DNA of 64,000 bases, taken from Dyadobacter sp. LHD-138 (lineage in GTDB: Bacteria; Bacteroidota; Bacteroidia; Cytophagales; Spirosomataceae). This document shows positions 19,420 to 28,009 of this stretch, piece by piece; within the stretch, counting starts at the first letter, position 1; every line of letters starts with the position of its first letter. The DNA lies in NCBI RefSeq assembly GCF_030929615.1, contig NZ_JAVFVU010000005.1:229753-293752 (forward strand). The letters run 5' to 3'. The position numbers and the translations under genes are program-made. The notes under the pieces are model-generated. The model did not search any database, was not told where the DNA came from, and saw only the letters and a list, made by a program, of their open reading frames with translations.

Positions 19420-19938
19420 ATGAATCCGACATTATCTTTTTTTTACTTCCTATCATTCTTAACCGTGCTTAGCGCGTTAATGGTGATTGTTTCCAAGAAC
19501 CCGATCCACAGCGTACTTTATCTTATCCTGACATTTTTTACACTTTCAGGCCATTATATTTTATTGAACGCACAATTCCTGGCCGCGGTAAATATCATCG
19601 TCTATGCCGGCGCGATCATGGTTCTTTTCCTGTTTGTGATTATGTTCCTTAACATTAAAGACAATCATGAAGAAGCCAAAACCAATCTGACCAAAATCGC
19701 TGCGGCGATCGTGGGCGGTACCGTGTTCGTGATTCTTTTCGGAGCTTATCGTAAAACAATCCTGATGCCGGTTGATCCTGCTACTTTTGACTCACAGGTT
19801 GGCATGATCGAAAGCCTGGGAAAACTCCTTTTCCGTGAATATCTGCTGCCATTTGAGCTGGCTTCTATTCTGCTTCTTGTGGCGATGGTCGGGGCCGTGA
19901 TGATAGGAAAAAGAGAAATTGGGGAAAGACATTTCTGA
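19420..19938 (+). CDS. nuoJ: NADH-quinone oxidoreductase subunit J (first copy)
   Basis: Membrane-arm subunit (ND6-like) with five hydrophobic helices. The conserved YAGAIMVLFLFVIMFLNI helix is present, and the C-terminus ends MVGAVMIGKREIGER. 172 residues. It is the last gene of this operon: a terminator follows 26 bp later and no nuoK, L, M or N is found downstream. Confidence 0.93.
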   Translation: MNPTLSFFYFLSFLTVLSALMVIVSKNPIHSVLYLILTFFTLSGHYILLNAQFLAAVNIIVYAGAIMVLFLFVIMFLNIKDNHEEAKTNLTKIAAAIVGGTVFVILFGAYRKTILMPVDPATFDSQVGMIESLGKLLFREYLLPFELASILLLVAMVGAVMIGKREIGERHF

Positions 19939-19964
19939 TCCATTACAAGATATATTTATAAATG

Positions 19965-19994
19965 AAAAGCGGGTCGTTACTGATCCGCTTTTTT
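19965..19994 (+). terminator. Terminator ending the nuo operon
   Basis: AAAAGCGGGTC (19965-19975) pairs with GATCCGCTTTT (19982-19992) with one G-U pair, followed by T residues. It closes the operon directly after nuoJ. Between it and 20200 I see no convincing gene. Confidence 0.8.
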
Positions 19995-20199
19995 CGTTTA
20001 CTTTCTCGTAAGAAAATTAGTATTTTACCAGCAAATAATTATTTTTGTAACCGGGAATTAACCCTTCCCGATTACAAATTAGTTTTATACCTCCTCTAAA
20101 AGATACGTTTGTTCCTGCTTTGTAAGCCAGGCTTCTGCATGCCCATTCAGGCCACGGAAGTTTTCCGGACGAGGTATTGATGATCGTACACCCGTTAAA

Positions 20200-20931
20200 A
20201 TGAAGATTATCATTACCGAACTCGGCATACTGCTGACCAGCGGCAGAGTAGCCAGAATTAGCACCGATCATTATCTCCCCGAAAAGCTTCTGCGCATTTA
20301 TCTGCTGACAATTCTCGCAAGCAGCATCGCCGTTTTTATCGCTTTCGTTCCACTGCGTTTAGGTAATGTCGATGTTCCCTTTAACACATTTCAAGAGTCT
20401 TTAAAACAGCATTCGCTGGCCTATCAGATTGTTGTTTTTTGTCTTCTGGCACCAATCCAACAAGAAATCAAGTTTCGTCTTTGTCTGATTTACTCCAAAA
20501 TAAATATTGCCGGTTTTCTGGGTATCTGGTGTTTTTTCTTACTGAATAAACTTAATGAAGGCAAAGGCCTATTCGGAGAACAAAACCCTACTTCTCTAAA
20601 TCTCGGATTGAGTTTAATCGCCATGGCTTCTGTTTATAGCTGTTTACTTCAAAATAAAGAGATCAACAATAAGCTGGAAACGCTTTGGATGACCTATTCA
20701 AAACCGGTCTTCCTTATTTCGATACTTTGCTTCGCCTTGTTCCATGTCGCCAGTTTGGATAAAAATCTGCTTGATCTCCGGCTTATTCCTATACTTCTGC
20801 TGCCACCCGTATTATCAGGTTTAATTTTTGGCTATACCCGGTTAAAATACGGTGTCAGGTACTCTTTGCTATTACACATCGGATACAACGTGGTATGTGT
20901 GTTTTTGCCTTTTTTAAATGTCCTGGCCTGA
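20200..20931 (+). CDS. CPBP-like (Abi/CAAX protease family) membrane protein
   Basis: A 243-residue membrane protein with about seven hydrophobic segments. It shows the three CPBP motifs: APIQQEIKFR in the EExxxR position, FALFH (FxxxH) near residue 184 and HIGYN (HxxxN) near residue 230. The first Glu of EExxxR is Gln here, which could weaken or abolish protease activity. Family members act as intramembrane glutamic proteases or in bacteriocin immunity; no substrate can be named. Single gene between the nuo terminator and a bidirectional terminator. Confidence 0.65.
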   Translation: MKIIITELGILLTSGRVARISTDHYLPEKLLRIYLLTILASSIAVFIAFVPLRLGNVDVPFNTFQESLKQHSLAYQIVVFCLLAPIQQEIKFRLCLIYSKINIAGFLGIWCFFLLNKLNEGKGLFGEQNPTSLNLGLSLIAMASVYSCLLQNKEINNKLETLWMTYSKPVFLISILCFALFHVASLDKNLLDLRLIPILLLPPVLSGLIFGYTRLKYGVRYSLLLHIGYNVVCVFLPFLNVLA

Positions 20932-20977
20932 GGTTAGACAAAATAGGAAAAGCAGATCTGTGTGTTTTTTAATAAGC

Positions 20978-21015
20978 AATAAAGGAGCCACCTCTTTCGA
21001 AATGGCTCCTTTATT
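20978..21015. terminator. Bidirectional terminator
   Basis: Perfect 13-bp arms (20978-20990 and 21003-21015) with A-rich and T-rich flanks on both sides. It serves the CPBP gene on the plus strand and gcvP on the minus strand, which converge here. Confidence 0.85.
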
Positions 21016-21035
21016 ATTTATTAATCCAACGAATT

Positions 21036-23927
21036 CTATTCTACCTCTTCGGCATAAGCCTCAACAGGAATACAAGAGCAGATCAGATTTCTATCACCAA
21101 AGGCGCTGTCTACACGGCTAACACTTGGCCAGAATTTATTGAAACGTAAATGTGGCAATGGGAATGCCGCTTTTTCACGACCATACGCGTGCTCCCAAAC
21201 GTCTGCCAATACGACACGGGACGTGTGAGGCGCATTTTTCAATACGTTATCTGTACGATCCGCAGTGCCTTCTTCCACTTCACGAACCTCATTTCTGATC
21301 GCGATCATGGTATCACAGAAACGGTCCAGTTCAGCTTTCGATTCTGATTCCGTTGGTTCGATCATCAAGGTACCAGCCACCGGGAAAGATAAAGTCGGAG
21401 CGTGGAAACCGTAGTCCATCAAACGTTTTGCCAAATCCTCAGCCTCAATGCCAGCCGCTTTAAACGGACGACAATCCAGGATCATCTCATGGGCACATCT
21501 TCCGTTTGTACCGGTGTAAAGTACTTCGTAATGACCATTCAAACGTTCCTTGATATAATTGGCATTCAGAATCGCATACTTCGTTGCATTCGTAAGACCT
21601 TCTCCGCCCATCATCGCGATGTATGCGTAAGAGATCGTCAAAATACTCGCGCTGCCATAAGGTGCAGCAGAAACCGCGCCTGCCTGTCCCTCTTCCAGAT
21701 GTTCAGATTGTTTTCCAAGATTAACGTGTCCCGGAAGGAATGGAATAAGATGCTCCCCTACACCGATCGGGCCAACGCCAGGTCCGCCGCCACCGTGAGG
21801 AATACAGAACGTTTTATGCAGGTTAAGGTGACAAACGTCCGCGCCGATAGAAGCTGGGCTGGTCAAACCAACCTGTGCGTTCATGTTGGCACCGTCCATA
21901 TAAACCTGTCCGCCGAATGAATGGATCATCGAACAGATTTCAATGATACTTTCTTCGTAAACACCATGTGTCGAAGGATACGTTACCAGCAAACATGAAA
22001 GTTCATCCTTATATTGTTCTGCTCTCGCCCTTAAATCTTCAACGTCGATATTTCCGCGCTCATCACATTTGGTAACAACCACTTTCATACCAGCCATTAC
22101 AGCCGAAGCCGGGTTGGTTCCGTGCGCGGACGACGGGATCAGCGCCACATTACGGTGGTGATCGCCTCTGCTTTCATGGTAACCACGGATGGCCATCAAA
22201 CCGGCATATTCTCCCTGAGCACCGGAATTTGGCTGCATCGACATCGCCGCAAATCCCGTAATCTCGCATAACCAGGCGCTCAGTTCAGCGACCAGCTGTC
22301 CATAGCCCAAAGCCTGATTTGCAGGAACAAACGGATGTATTGCTCCGAATTCAGGCCAGGTCAACGGAATCATTTCCGCCGTAGCGTTCAGTTTCATCGT
22401 ACAGCTACCCAAAGAAATCATCGAATGTACCAAAGAAAGGTCTTTGTTTTCAAGTGATTTCAGGTAACGGAGCATTTCGTGTTCCGTGTGGTAAGCACTG
22501 AATACCGGATGTGTCAGGTAAGAAGAGGTACGAACAAGGTTTTCAGCCAATGTGAAATCCATTTCTTCATCGATCACCATTTCACCCTGAAATCCTGAAA
22601 CCTCTGCAAAAAGGTTTAGCAGTGCGATCACATCATCAAAGGTTTTGGCTTCATCAAACGATACCCCGATGCTTCCGTCTTTATTGTAACGAAGGTTAAT
22701 ACCCCATTTCAGTGCATTTTCCCTGATTTTACTGGTCAATGTTGTTTTGATCGTAACCGTATCAAAATAATTTGTATTCACCACTTCGAAATTGAATTTC
22801 CTAACGGTGTCAACAAATAAGCGGGTCAGGCCATGCACACGTGTCGCGATATTTTTGATACCCTCAGGACCGTGATAAACGCTGTACGCTCCTGCGATGA
22901 CCGCCAGCAAAACCTGTGCAGTACAAATATTGGAAGTCGCTTTTTCACGACGGATATGCTGCTCACGTGTCTGAAGTGCCATTCGCAGCGCACGATTACC
23001 TTCTGCATCCACCGACACACCAATAATACGTCCTGGAATCTGACGCTTGTAGGCATCCTTCGTAGCAAAGTAAGCCGCATGAGGACCACCATAACCCATC
23101 GGAACCCCGAAACGCTGCGATGAACCCACGACAACGTCGGCACCCATTTCGCCCGGTGCTTTCAAAAGTGTAAGCGCCAATAAATCGGCCGCAACCGCCA
23201 CTGTGATGTTAACATCATGCGCCGCAGCAATAAAATCGGTATAATCAATTACCTCACCATTTGTTGCAGGGTATTGCACCAATACGCCGTACAGATTTTC
23301 ATCCGTAAGGTCAACCGTTTCATGATTTCCAACAACAACTTCTATTCCAATCGGTTTAGCTCTTGTGTAAATCAGGTCGATGGTTTGCGGATGACAAAGT
23401 TCAGAAACAAAAAATTTATCCGCCTTCTTCTTAGCCGATGGACGAAGGCTGTGCAGCATCGTCATTGCTTCTGCCGCAGCAGTTGCTTCATCAAGCAAAG
23501 ACGCATTCGCGATCTCCATGCCAGTCAGATCCGTAATCACCGTCTGGAAGTTCAGCAGCATTTCCAATCTTCCCTGTGCAATCTCAGCCTGATAAGGTGT
23601 GTAAGCCGTATACCAGGCCGGGTTTTCAAGAATATTTCTTAAAATAACATTTGGTGTAACGGTATCGTAATATCCTGTTCCGATATAGGTTTTCAGGATC
23701 GCATTCTTACGTGCCAGTTTCTTGATTCCGTCCAAAAATTCCTGTTCGGATTTCGGGCGTGGTAAATGCAAAGGCTTAGGCAGGCGAATCGCCGCCGGAA
23801 GCGTTTGTTCTATCAATTCATCCAGGGAAGATGCCCCAACCGTGCGCAACATTTCCTGTAATTCCTGCTCATTCTTACCGTGGTGTCGGTTCTCGAATTT
23901 ATCCTGGCTTCGAAGATTGATTTTCAT
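21036..23927 (-). CDS. gcvP: Glycine dehydrogenase (decarboxylating), P protein
   Basis: PLP-dependent P subunit of the glycine cleavage system. It decarboxylates glycine and passes the aminomethyl group to lipoylated GcvH. It is the fused full-length form of 963 residues, with two aminotransferase-like halves. The PLP lysine lies in [16 protein letters not shown] in the second half. I place the start at ATG 23927 ([11 protein letters not shown]); 18 further in-frame codons upstream run into a likely promoter and look non-coding. gcvT and gcvH are not nearby. Confidence 0.96.
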   Translation of the reverse strand: MKINLRSQDKFENRHHGKNEQELQEMLRTVGASSLDELIEQTLPAAIRLPKPLHLPRPKSEQEFLDGIKKLARKNAILKTYIGTGYYDTVTPNVILRNILENPAWYTAYTPYQAEIAQGRLEMLLNFQTVITDLTGMEIANASLLDEATAAAEAMTMLHSLRPSAKKKADKFFVSELCHPQTIDLIYTRAKPIGIEVVVGNHETVDLTDENLYGVLVQYPATNGEVIDYTDFIAAAHDVNITVAVAADLLALTLLKAPGEMGADVVVGSSQRFGVPMGYGGPHAAYFATKDAYKRQIPGRIIGVSVDAEGNRALRMALQTREQHIRREKATSNICTAQVLLAVIAGAYSVYHGPEGIKNIATRVHGLTRLFVDTVRKFNFEVVNTNYFDTVTIKTTLTSKIRENALKWGINLRYNKDGSIGVSFDEAKTFDDVIALLNLFAEVSGFQGEMVIDEEMDFTLAENLVRTSSYLTHPVFSAYHTEHEMLRYLKSLENKDLSLVHSMISLGSCTMKLNATAEMIPLTWPEFGAIHPFVPANQALGYGQLVAELSAWLCEITGFAAMSMQPNSGAQGEYAGLMAIRGYHESRGDHHRNVALIPSSAHGTNPASAVMAGMKVVVTKCDERGNIDVEDLRARAEQYKDELSCLLVTYPSTHGVYEESIIEICSMIHSFGGQVYMDGANMNAQVGLTSPASIGADVCHLNLHKTFCIPHGGGGPGVGPIGVGEHLIPFLPGHVNLGKQSEHLEEGQAGAVSAAPYGSASILTISYAYIAMMGGEGLTNATKYAILNANYIKERLNGHYEVLYTGTNGRCAHEMILDCRPFKAAGIEAEDLAKRLMDYGFHAPTLSFPVAGTLMIEPTESESKAELDRFCDTMIAIRNEVREVEEGTADRTDNVLKNAPHTSRVVLADVWEHAYGREKAAFPLPHLRFNKFWPSVSRVDSAFGDRNLICSCIPVEAYAEEVE

Positions 23928-23968
23928 TATTTGGGCTAACGTGACCGTTAATAGTTGGTTATAAAATA

Positions 23969-24021
23969 CAAAAGTAAGCAAAACCGATGAAATCTCAGAG
24001 AGAATATCGGGATTGCTTACT
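23969..24021 (-). promoter_or_regulatory. Hairpin overlapping a gcvP -7 element
   Basis: Arms 23973-23988 and 24006-24021 pair over 9 + 5 bp with a two-base internal mismatch. Read on the minus strand, the hairpin follows the small gene at 24056 and runs into a T-rich stretch, so it may be that gene's terminator. The -7 match TACTTTTG (minus strand, 23976 to 23969) overlaps its lower arm and lies about 42 bp before gcvP. Confidence 0.5.
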
Positions 24022-24055
24022 CTTGGATATGTTCAAAATCAATAAATTTCTATTT

Positions 24056-24262
24056 TTAGTGCTTAGGGCAACCACAATCGGTTTTACGCTTGAATATTCC
24101 TAAGAACTTTTTGGATCTCGGTTTTTGATACCCGCGATTTTTCTTTCTTTTGTTCAAAAACGTCTCCGACTCTGCGTGCTTTGGACTTGCAAGCACCGGC
24201 TCAAATCCGGAAAAACTCAACATCAACCCGGAAAGCAGAAACAATGCAACAAATTTTCTCAT
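24056..24262 (-). CDS. Small secreted basic protein
   Basis: A 68-residue protein, not recognised. The N-terminus is a good signal peptide (MRKFVALFLLSG to VLAS). The mature part of about 40 residues is strongly basic (KRKKNRGYQKPRSKK) and ends in CGCPKH. Supported as a gene by the signal peptide, position and a following hairpin. Possibly periplasmic or surface; function unknown. Confidence 0.6.
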   Translation of the reverse strand: MRKFVALFLLSGLMLSFSGFEPVLASPKHAESETFLNKRKKNRGYQKPRSKKFLGIFKRKTDCGCPKH

Positions 24263-24372
24263 AACTGTTATTTTTAAAAACCTGCGGAAGATTACCTATT
24301 CAACGTCACGACACACGATATCAGTATGTTGTAAACCAGTTAATACGTTCTTTTTGCAAAGATCCTATTTCC

Positions 24373-25638
24373 TCAGGCTTTAACCAACTCCACGATCGTG
24401 ATTTCGGGCAAAATACCTACACGCCCCGGATAACCCAGATAGCCAAATCCCCGGTTCACATAGAGGTACTGATCATCCTCCTTGTATAATCCCCCCCATT
24501 CCTTATAACGGTATTGTACCGGACTCCACTTGATTCCGGCCAGTTCAACGCCAAACTGCATGCCATGGGTATGACCGGCGAAAGCCAGATCGATATCACC
24601 ATATTTGGGAAGCACCTGCGCCCGCCAATGACTCGGATCGTGTGACAACAGGATTTTTACCGGATATTCATCCGTCCCCTGATAAGCCTTTTCAAGATTA
24701 CCATACTTGGCAAAATTACCGGCTCCCCAGTTTTGGATACCAATCAACCCGATTTCTTCACCATCGACACGTATCGCCCGGTTTTCGTCCAGCATCAGAT
24801 TCCACCCCATCAATTGATGGGCCTTTTTCAGATTTTCGAGATTCTGATTTTTGTCCTGCTGTGAACTCCACTGGTAATAATCTCCATAGTCATGATTTCC
24901 CAGAGTCGAGTGGACACCCAACGGCGCCTTTACTTTATCAAAAATATTGATGTACTCCTTTACTTCCAATGCACGATCGTTGACCAGATCACCCGTAAAA
25001 AAAGCAATATCCGGTTTTTCTTTCATCAGCATTTCCACACCGCCTTTGACAGCCGTTTTATTGAAAAAACTGCCCGAGTGGATATCGGAAAGCTGCGCAA
25101 TTTTTATGCCGTGGAATGCCTTCGGCAGATTTTTCAGTGGCACTTTCACCCTTCTGATCCGGTAATCGTGCGCACCTGACAAAATGCCAAAAGCAAAGGT
25201 TCCCATCAAAGCAGAACCTGCGACCAAGGCGGTTGTTTCCAGAAACTCAGATCTGGGAATTTTCGGTGCGGCGGGATCAACAGGGCCAACAGGCGCCGGT
25301 GCGACGGATGGAACAAAGTAACTGACAATCCATTGAAGCAAGCGACGGGCGTCGTCAATCAATAAAAAGAAAACCACCAGCAGTTTGGACAGATAAGGAA
25401 TCGCTATGCCGGCGATGATAAAGGTCCTTGTCATCCGGTTAAAGAAATCCGCCGGCAGCAACTGCATGACCACGTAGGTCAACAATGTGAGCGAAGTGAA
25501 GCCCCAATAGGTCCAGGAAATCCATTTTTGTGTTGGCTGCGAAAAATTTCTAATTACAAATTTTAAAGCCTGCCAGACATACCAGTCGATACCAAAAAGT
25601 ATGGCGGTAAGTAATATAAAAAAAAGAGTGCGGTTCAT
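24373..25638 (-). CDS. Membrane-anchored metallophosphoesterase (YkuE-like)
   Basis: A 421-residue protein. Residues 1 to about 105 contain three or four membrane helices, and a further hydrophobic segment (TTALVAGSALMGTFAFG) lies near residue 140. The calcineurin-like phosphoesterase domain follows with all five metal-site blocks: LSDIHSG, FTGDLVND, LGNHDYG, LLSHDP and FAGHTHGMQFG. The family includes membrane phosphoesterases acting on lipid-linked substrates; the exact one is not readable. Single gene. Confidence 0.85.
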   Translation of the reverse strand: MNRTLFFILLTAILFGIDWYVWQALKFVIRNFSQPTQKWISWTYWGFTSLTLLTYVVMQLLPADFFNRMTRTFIIAGIAIPYLSKLLVVFFLLIDDARRLLQWIVSYFVPSVAPAPVGPVDPAAPKIPRSEFLETTALVAGSALMGTFAFGILSGAHDYRIRRVKVPLKNLPKAFHGIKIAQLSDIHSGSFFNKTAVKGGVEMLMKEKPDIAFFTGDLVNDRALEVKEYINIFDKVKAPLGVHSTLGNHDYGDYYQWSSQQDKNQNLENLKKAHQLMGWNLMLDENRAIRVDGEEIGLIGIQNWGAGNFAKYGNLEKAYQGTDEYPVKILLSHDPSHWRAQVLPKYGDIDLAFAGHTHGMQFGVELAGIKWSPVQYRYKEWGGLYKEDDQYLYVNRGFGYLGYPGRVGILPEITIVELVKA

Positions 25639-25783
25639 TCGGATCAGAAAATATCTATATCATGAGTTAACAACCCGATTATTTTTCTCGTTCGTCACGT
25701 GCGATTTTAAACAGAAAAATAAGTTTCAAAGGAAAATTCTGACCTTAAACGGCAAGCTTGCTGATGTAAAAGGTTAAAATTTA

Positions 25784-25791
25784 TAATTTTG
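25784..25791 (+). promoter_or_regulatory. Putative -7 promoter element
   Basis: TAATTTTG, 24 bp before the start at 25815, matches TAnnTTTG. A TTG lies 23 bp upstream (25758-25760), slightly beyond usual spacing. Confidence 0.4.
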
Positions 25792-25814
25792 TACTAACAA
25801 CAAAGAAAACAAAC

Positions 25815-26036
25815 ATGCCAGATTTCGATTTTAAAAGATTTCACATCCGCTCAATGAACGCAGGTTCCGATGAAGAACGTGCCGCCATTAACCAGGAATT
25901 GAAAGATTTATATGCCTCATTGCCGGAAGAAGAAAAGACTGTTTTTAACGAACAGCTCCAAAAATTTCTGGTCACTGAAATGGCGCGGGTAAAATCAGAT
26001 TATGAATCCATTAACGGATTCAACAACCCGAACTAA
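25815..26036 (+). CDS. Small acidic cytoplasmic protein
   Basis: A 73-residue protein that I do not recognise. No signal peptide or membrane segment; predicted mostly helical and amphipathic, rich in Glu and Asp. It has a good ATG start with a promoter-like element upstream. It converges on yqgE with a 32-bp gap. Confidence 0.65.
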   Translation: MPDFDFKRFHIRSMNAGSDEERAAINQELKDLYASLPEEEKTVFNEQLQKFLVTEMARVKSDYESINGFNNPN

Positions 26037-26068
26037 GCCCAAAATCCAATTTCAGGCATATAAAACCG

Positions 26069-26629
26069 CTAGTTTAATCTGGGATCGGTTGGATAGTGGG
26101 CAATAGACCGGTATTCACCGCCCATATTTTTCAGAATTTCCCGCCAGAAATCCGCAGGCGGCGTCGTGAACAAAAAATCAGAAGAGGTTTGGGTAACAAT
26201 CCAGGAATCCTGCGTGATTTCATTTTCCAGCTGACCACCACTCCACCCGGAATAACCAATGAAAAATCTGACATCATCCGCTGTCAGTTTATTGACATTT
26301 AATAATGTCCGGACCTGCTCGAAATCTCCGCCCCAAAATACATCCGGCATTATTTTGGCTCCGCCCTGGATCAGATCCGGTCGTCGGTGAATAAAATGCA
26401 AGGTGTTTTTTTCAACTGGCCCGCCTAAATGCAGCGGAATATCCTGATAAATAGTATCTTCCAGCACATCTCCTAAAAACAAGTCTGTCACCTGATTAAG
26501 TACAAATCCGAAACATCCCTGGGTGTTGTATTCACAAAGCAGAATGACGCCCCGCTCAAAATTTGGATCTCCCAAAAATGGTTTAGCGATCAGCAAAGAT
26601 CCTTTTGAAGGATTTTCAGAAGAGGACAT
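26069..26629 (-). CDS. YqgE/AlgH family protein
   Basis: A 186-residue cytoplasmic protein of the YqgE/AlgH (DUF179) family, whose biochemical role is unsettled. Family marks: LLIAKPFLGDPNFERGVILL near residue 12, GFVLNQ, GGPVE, and IGYSGWSGGQLENEI near residue 125. The length is typical. It is divergent from the gamma-carbonic-anhydrase-like gene across a 134-bp A/T-rich region. Confidence 0.92.
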   Translation of the reverse strand: MSSSENPSKGSLLIAKPFLGDPNFERGVILLCEYNTQGCFGFVLNQVTDLFLGDVLEDTIYQDIPLHLGGPVEKNTLHFIHRRPDLIQGGAKIMPDVFWGGDFEQVRTLLNVNKLTADDVRFFIGYSGWSGGQLENEITQDSWIVTQTSSDFLFTTPPADFWREILKNMGGEYRSIAHYPTDPRLN

Positions 26630-26763
26630 AACGAGGCAGATTTAATTAATTAAAAAACGAAATATATTTATTTTTAAGTAACATTACCCAATATTTATAT
26701 TCCTCGTTGATTAACGAAAAAAGCAAATTTTAATTTAAAAAACCAACATATACTCATTTAAAT

Positions 26764-27282
26764 ATGGCACTTGTCAGATCGGTTCGCGGAAACCACCCTC
26801 AATTCGGAGAAAATTGCTGGTTAGCAGATAATGCAACGGTGGTCGGGGATGTCATTATGGGCGAGCATTGCACCGTCTGGTTCAATGCCGTAATTCGCGG
26901 AGACGTTAATGTGATCCGTATCGGCGACTATTCCAATGTTCAGGATGGCGCGGTCATTCACTGCACCTATCAGAAAAACGGAACATATATTGGCAATTAC
27001 GTTTCCATCGCCCACAACGCGATCGTGCATGGCTGCGTGATCGAAGACCATGTGCTGATTGGCATGGGAGCCATTGTCATGGATGGGGCTGTGATTGGTG
27101 AGGGGTCGATTGTTGGGGCAGGGGCCATCGTGACGCAAAATACTATAGTACCGCCAGGCACCATTTATACAGGAAATCCGGCAAAATATCTGAAAGACGT
27201 TTCACCGGAATTAAATGCTGCTATTGACCGGACAGCCAATAATTATATAACTTATTCGGGTTGGTTTAAGGACGAGGAATAA
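26764..27282 (+). CDS. Gamma carbonic anhydrase-like hexapeptide protein
   Basis: A 172-residue left-handed beta-helix protein (hexapeptide repeats from about residue 15 to 145). Candidate zinc-binding His residues sit in VIHCTYQ and IAHNAIVHG, matching the three-His pattern of gamma carbonic anhydrases (YrdA/CaiE type). Family members hydrate CO2 or act in acyl transfer; activity here is inferred only. No operon partner. Confidence 0.88.
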   Translation: MALVRSVRGNHPQFGENCWLADNATVVGDVIMGEHCTVWFNAVIRGDVNVIRIGDYSNVQDGAVIHCTYQKNGTYIGNYVSIAHNAIVHGCVIEDHVLIGMGAIVMDGAVIGEGSIVGAGAIVTQNTIVPPGTIYTGNPAKYLKDVSPELNAAIDRTANNYITYSGWFKDEE

Positions 27283-27308
27283 CCCGCATCCATTTCTCAA
27301 ATCCAGCC

Positions 27309-27944
27309 TCAGTCCTCAACCATCCCCTTTCTCGCATTAAAATAACCTTTAATCACGGTAAAAGTGGTCACAGCGAGGAAGAATAAGATGATGTAGTGCA
27401 CGTAATCAACGATCCATGGGAATTTTTCACCGAAAAGATATCCTCCGCCTGTTAAAAGGCCAATCCAGATTGCTCCGCCTACGACGTTGTTCAACAAAAA
27501 AGAAGGGAAAGGCATTTTCACCAAACCAGCCAATATCGGAGCAAAAGTTCTGACAATGGGTAAAAAACGGCTGACGATCAGCGTTCTGCTTCCGTATTTA
27601 TCAAAATATTTACGGGTAGTCTGCAAATGTTTTTTCTTGAAAAACAGGGAATCCGGCTTATTTGCGAAGATATCACCAAAGTATTTCCCGAAAATATAAC
27701 CCACCAGGGAGCCCAGTACCGCCGCAGCAAACATGCAGAGGATCAAAACAAGAATCGGGACATTCAGAATGCCTGTACCACAAAAAACACCCGCCAGAAA
27801 TACGAGATAATCGCCTGGTAGAAAAAAAGCGAAAAAGAGTCCGTTTTCAGCAAAAATTATAAATGTTATTACGAGCAGTCCGCCGGTACGGATTAATTCT
27901 TCCGAATTCAGCAGGTACTGAAAAAAATCGACGATTGAATTCAT
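27309..27944 (-). CDS. DedA family membrane protein
   Basis: A 211-residue SNARE-associated/DedA-type inner-membrane protein with about five hydrophobic segments. Markers are FFLPGDYLVFLAG near residue 40 and the conserved SRFLPIVRTFAPILAG block near residue 124. DedA proteins are linked to flipping of lipid carriers such as undecaprenyl phosphate and to envelope integrity. It converges on the preceding gene with a 26-bp gap. Confidence 0.93.
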   Translation of the reverse strand: MNSIVDFFQYLLNSEELIRTGGLLVITFIIFAENGLFFAFFLPGDYLVFLAGVFCGTGILNVPILVLILCMFAAAVLGSLVGYIFGKYFGDIFANKPDSLFFKKKHLQTTRKYFDKYGSRTLIVSRFLPIVRTFAPILAGLVKMPFPSFLLNNVVGGAIWIGLLTGGGYLFGEKFPWIVDYVHYIILFFLAVTTFTVIKGYFNARKGMVED

Positions 27945-28009
27945 AGGGTAATCTTAGTGAGTTGGGCTACAAGATATTCATTGGAGCCCAACTTCAATCT
28001 TATTCAAAA

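Noticed and set aside
20017..20271. Minus-strand 84-codon frame before the CPBP gene
   Set aside because: Overlaps the CPBP start antisense, no export signal or family pattern.
23928..24055. Glycine riboswitch upstream of gcvP
   Set aside because: The leader is too short and lacks a tandem aptamer pattern; only a terminator-like hairpin is present.
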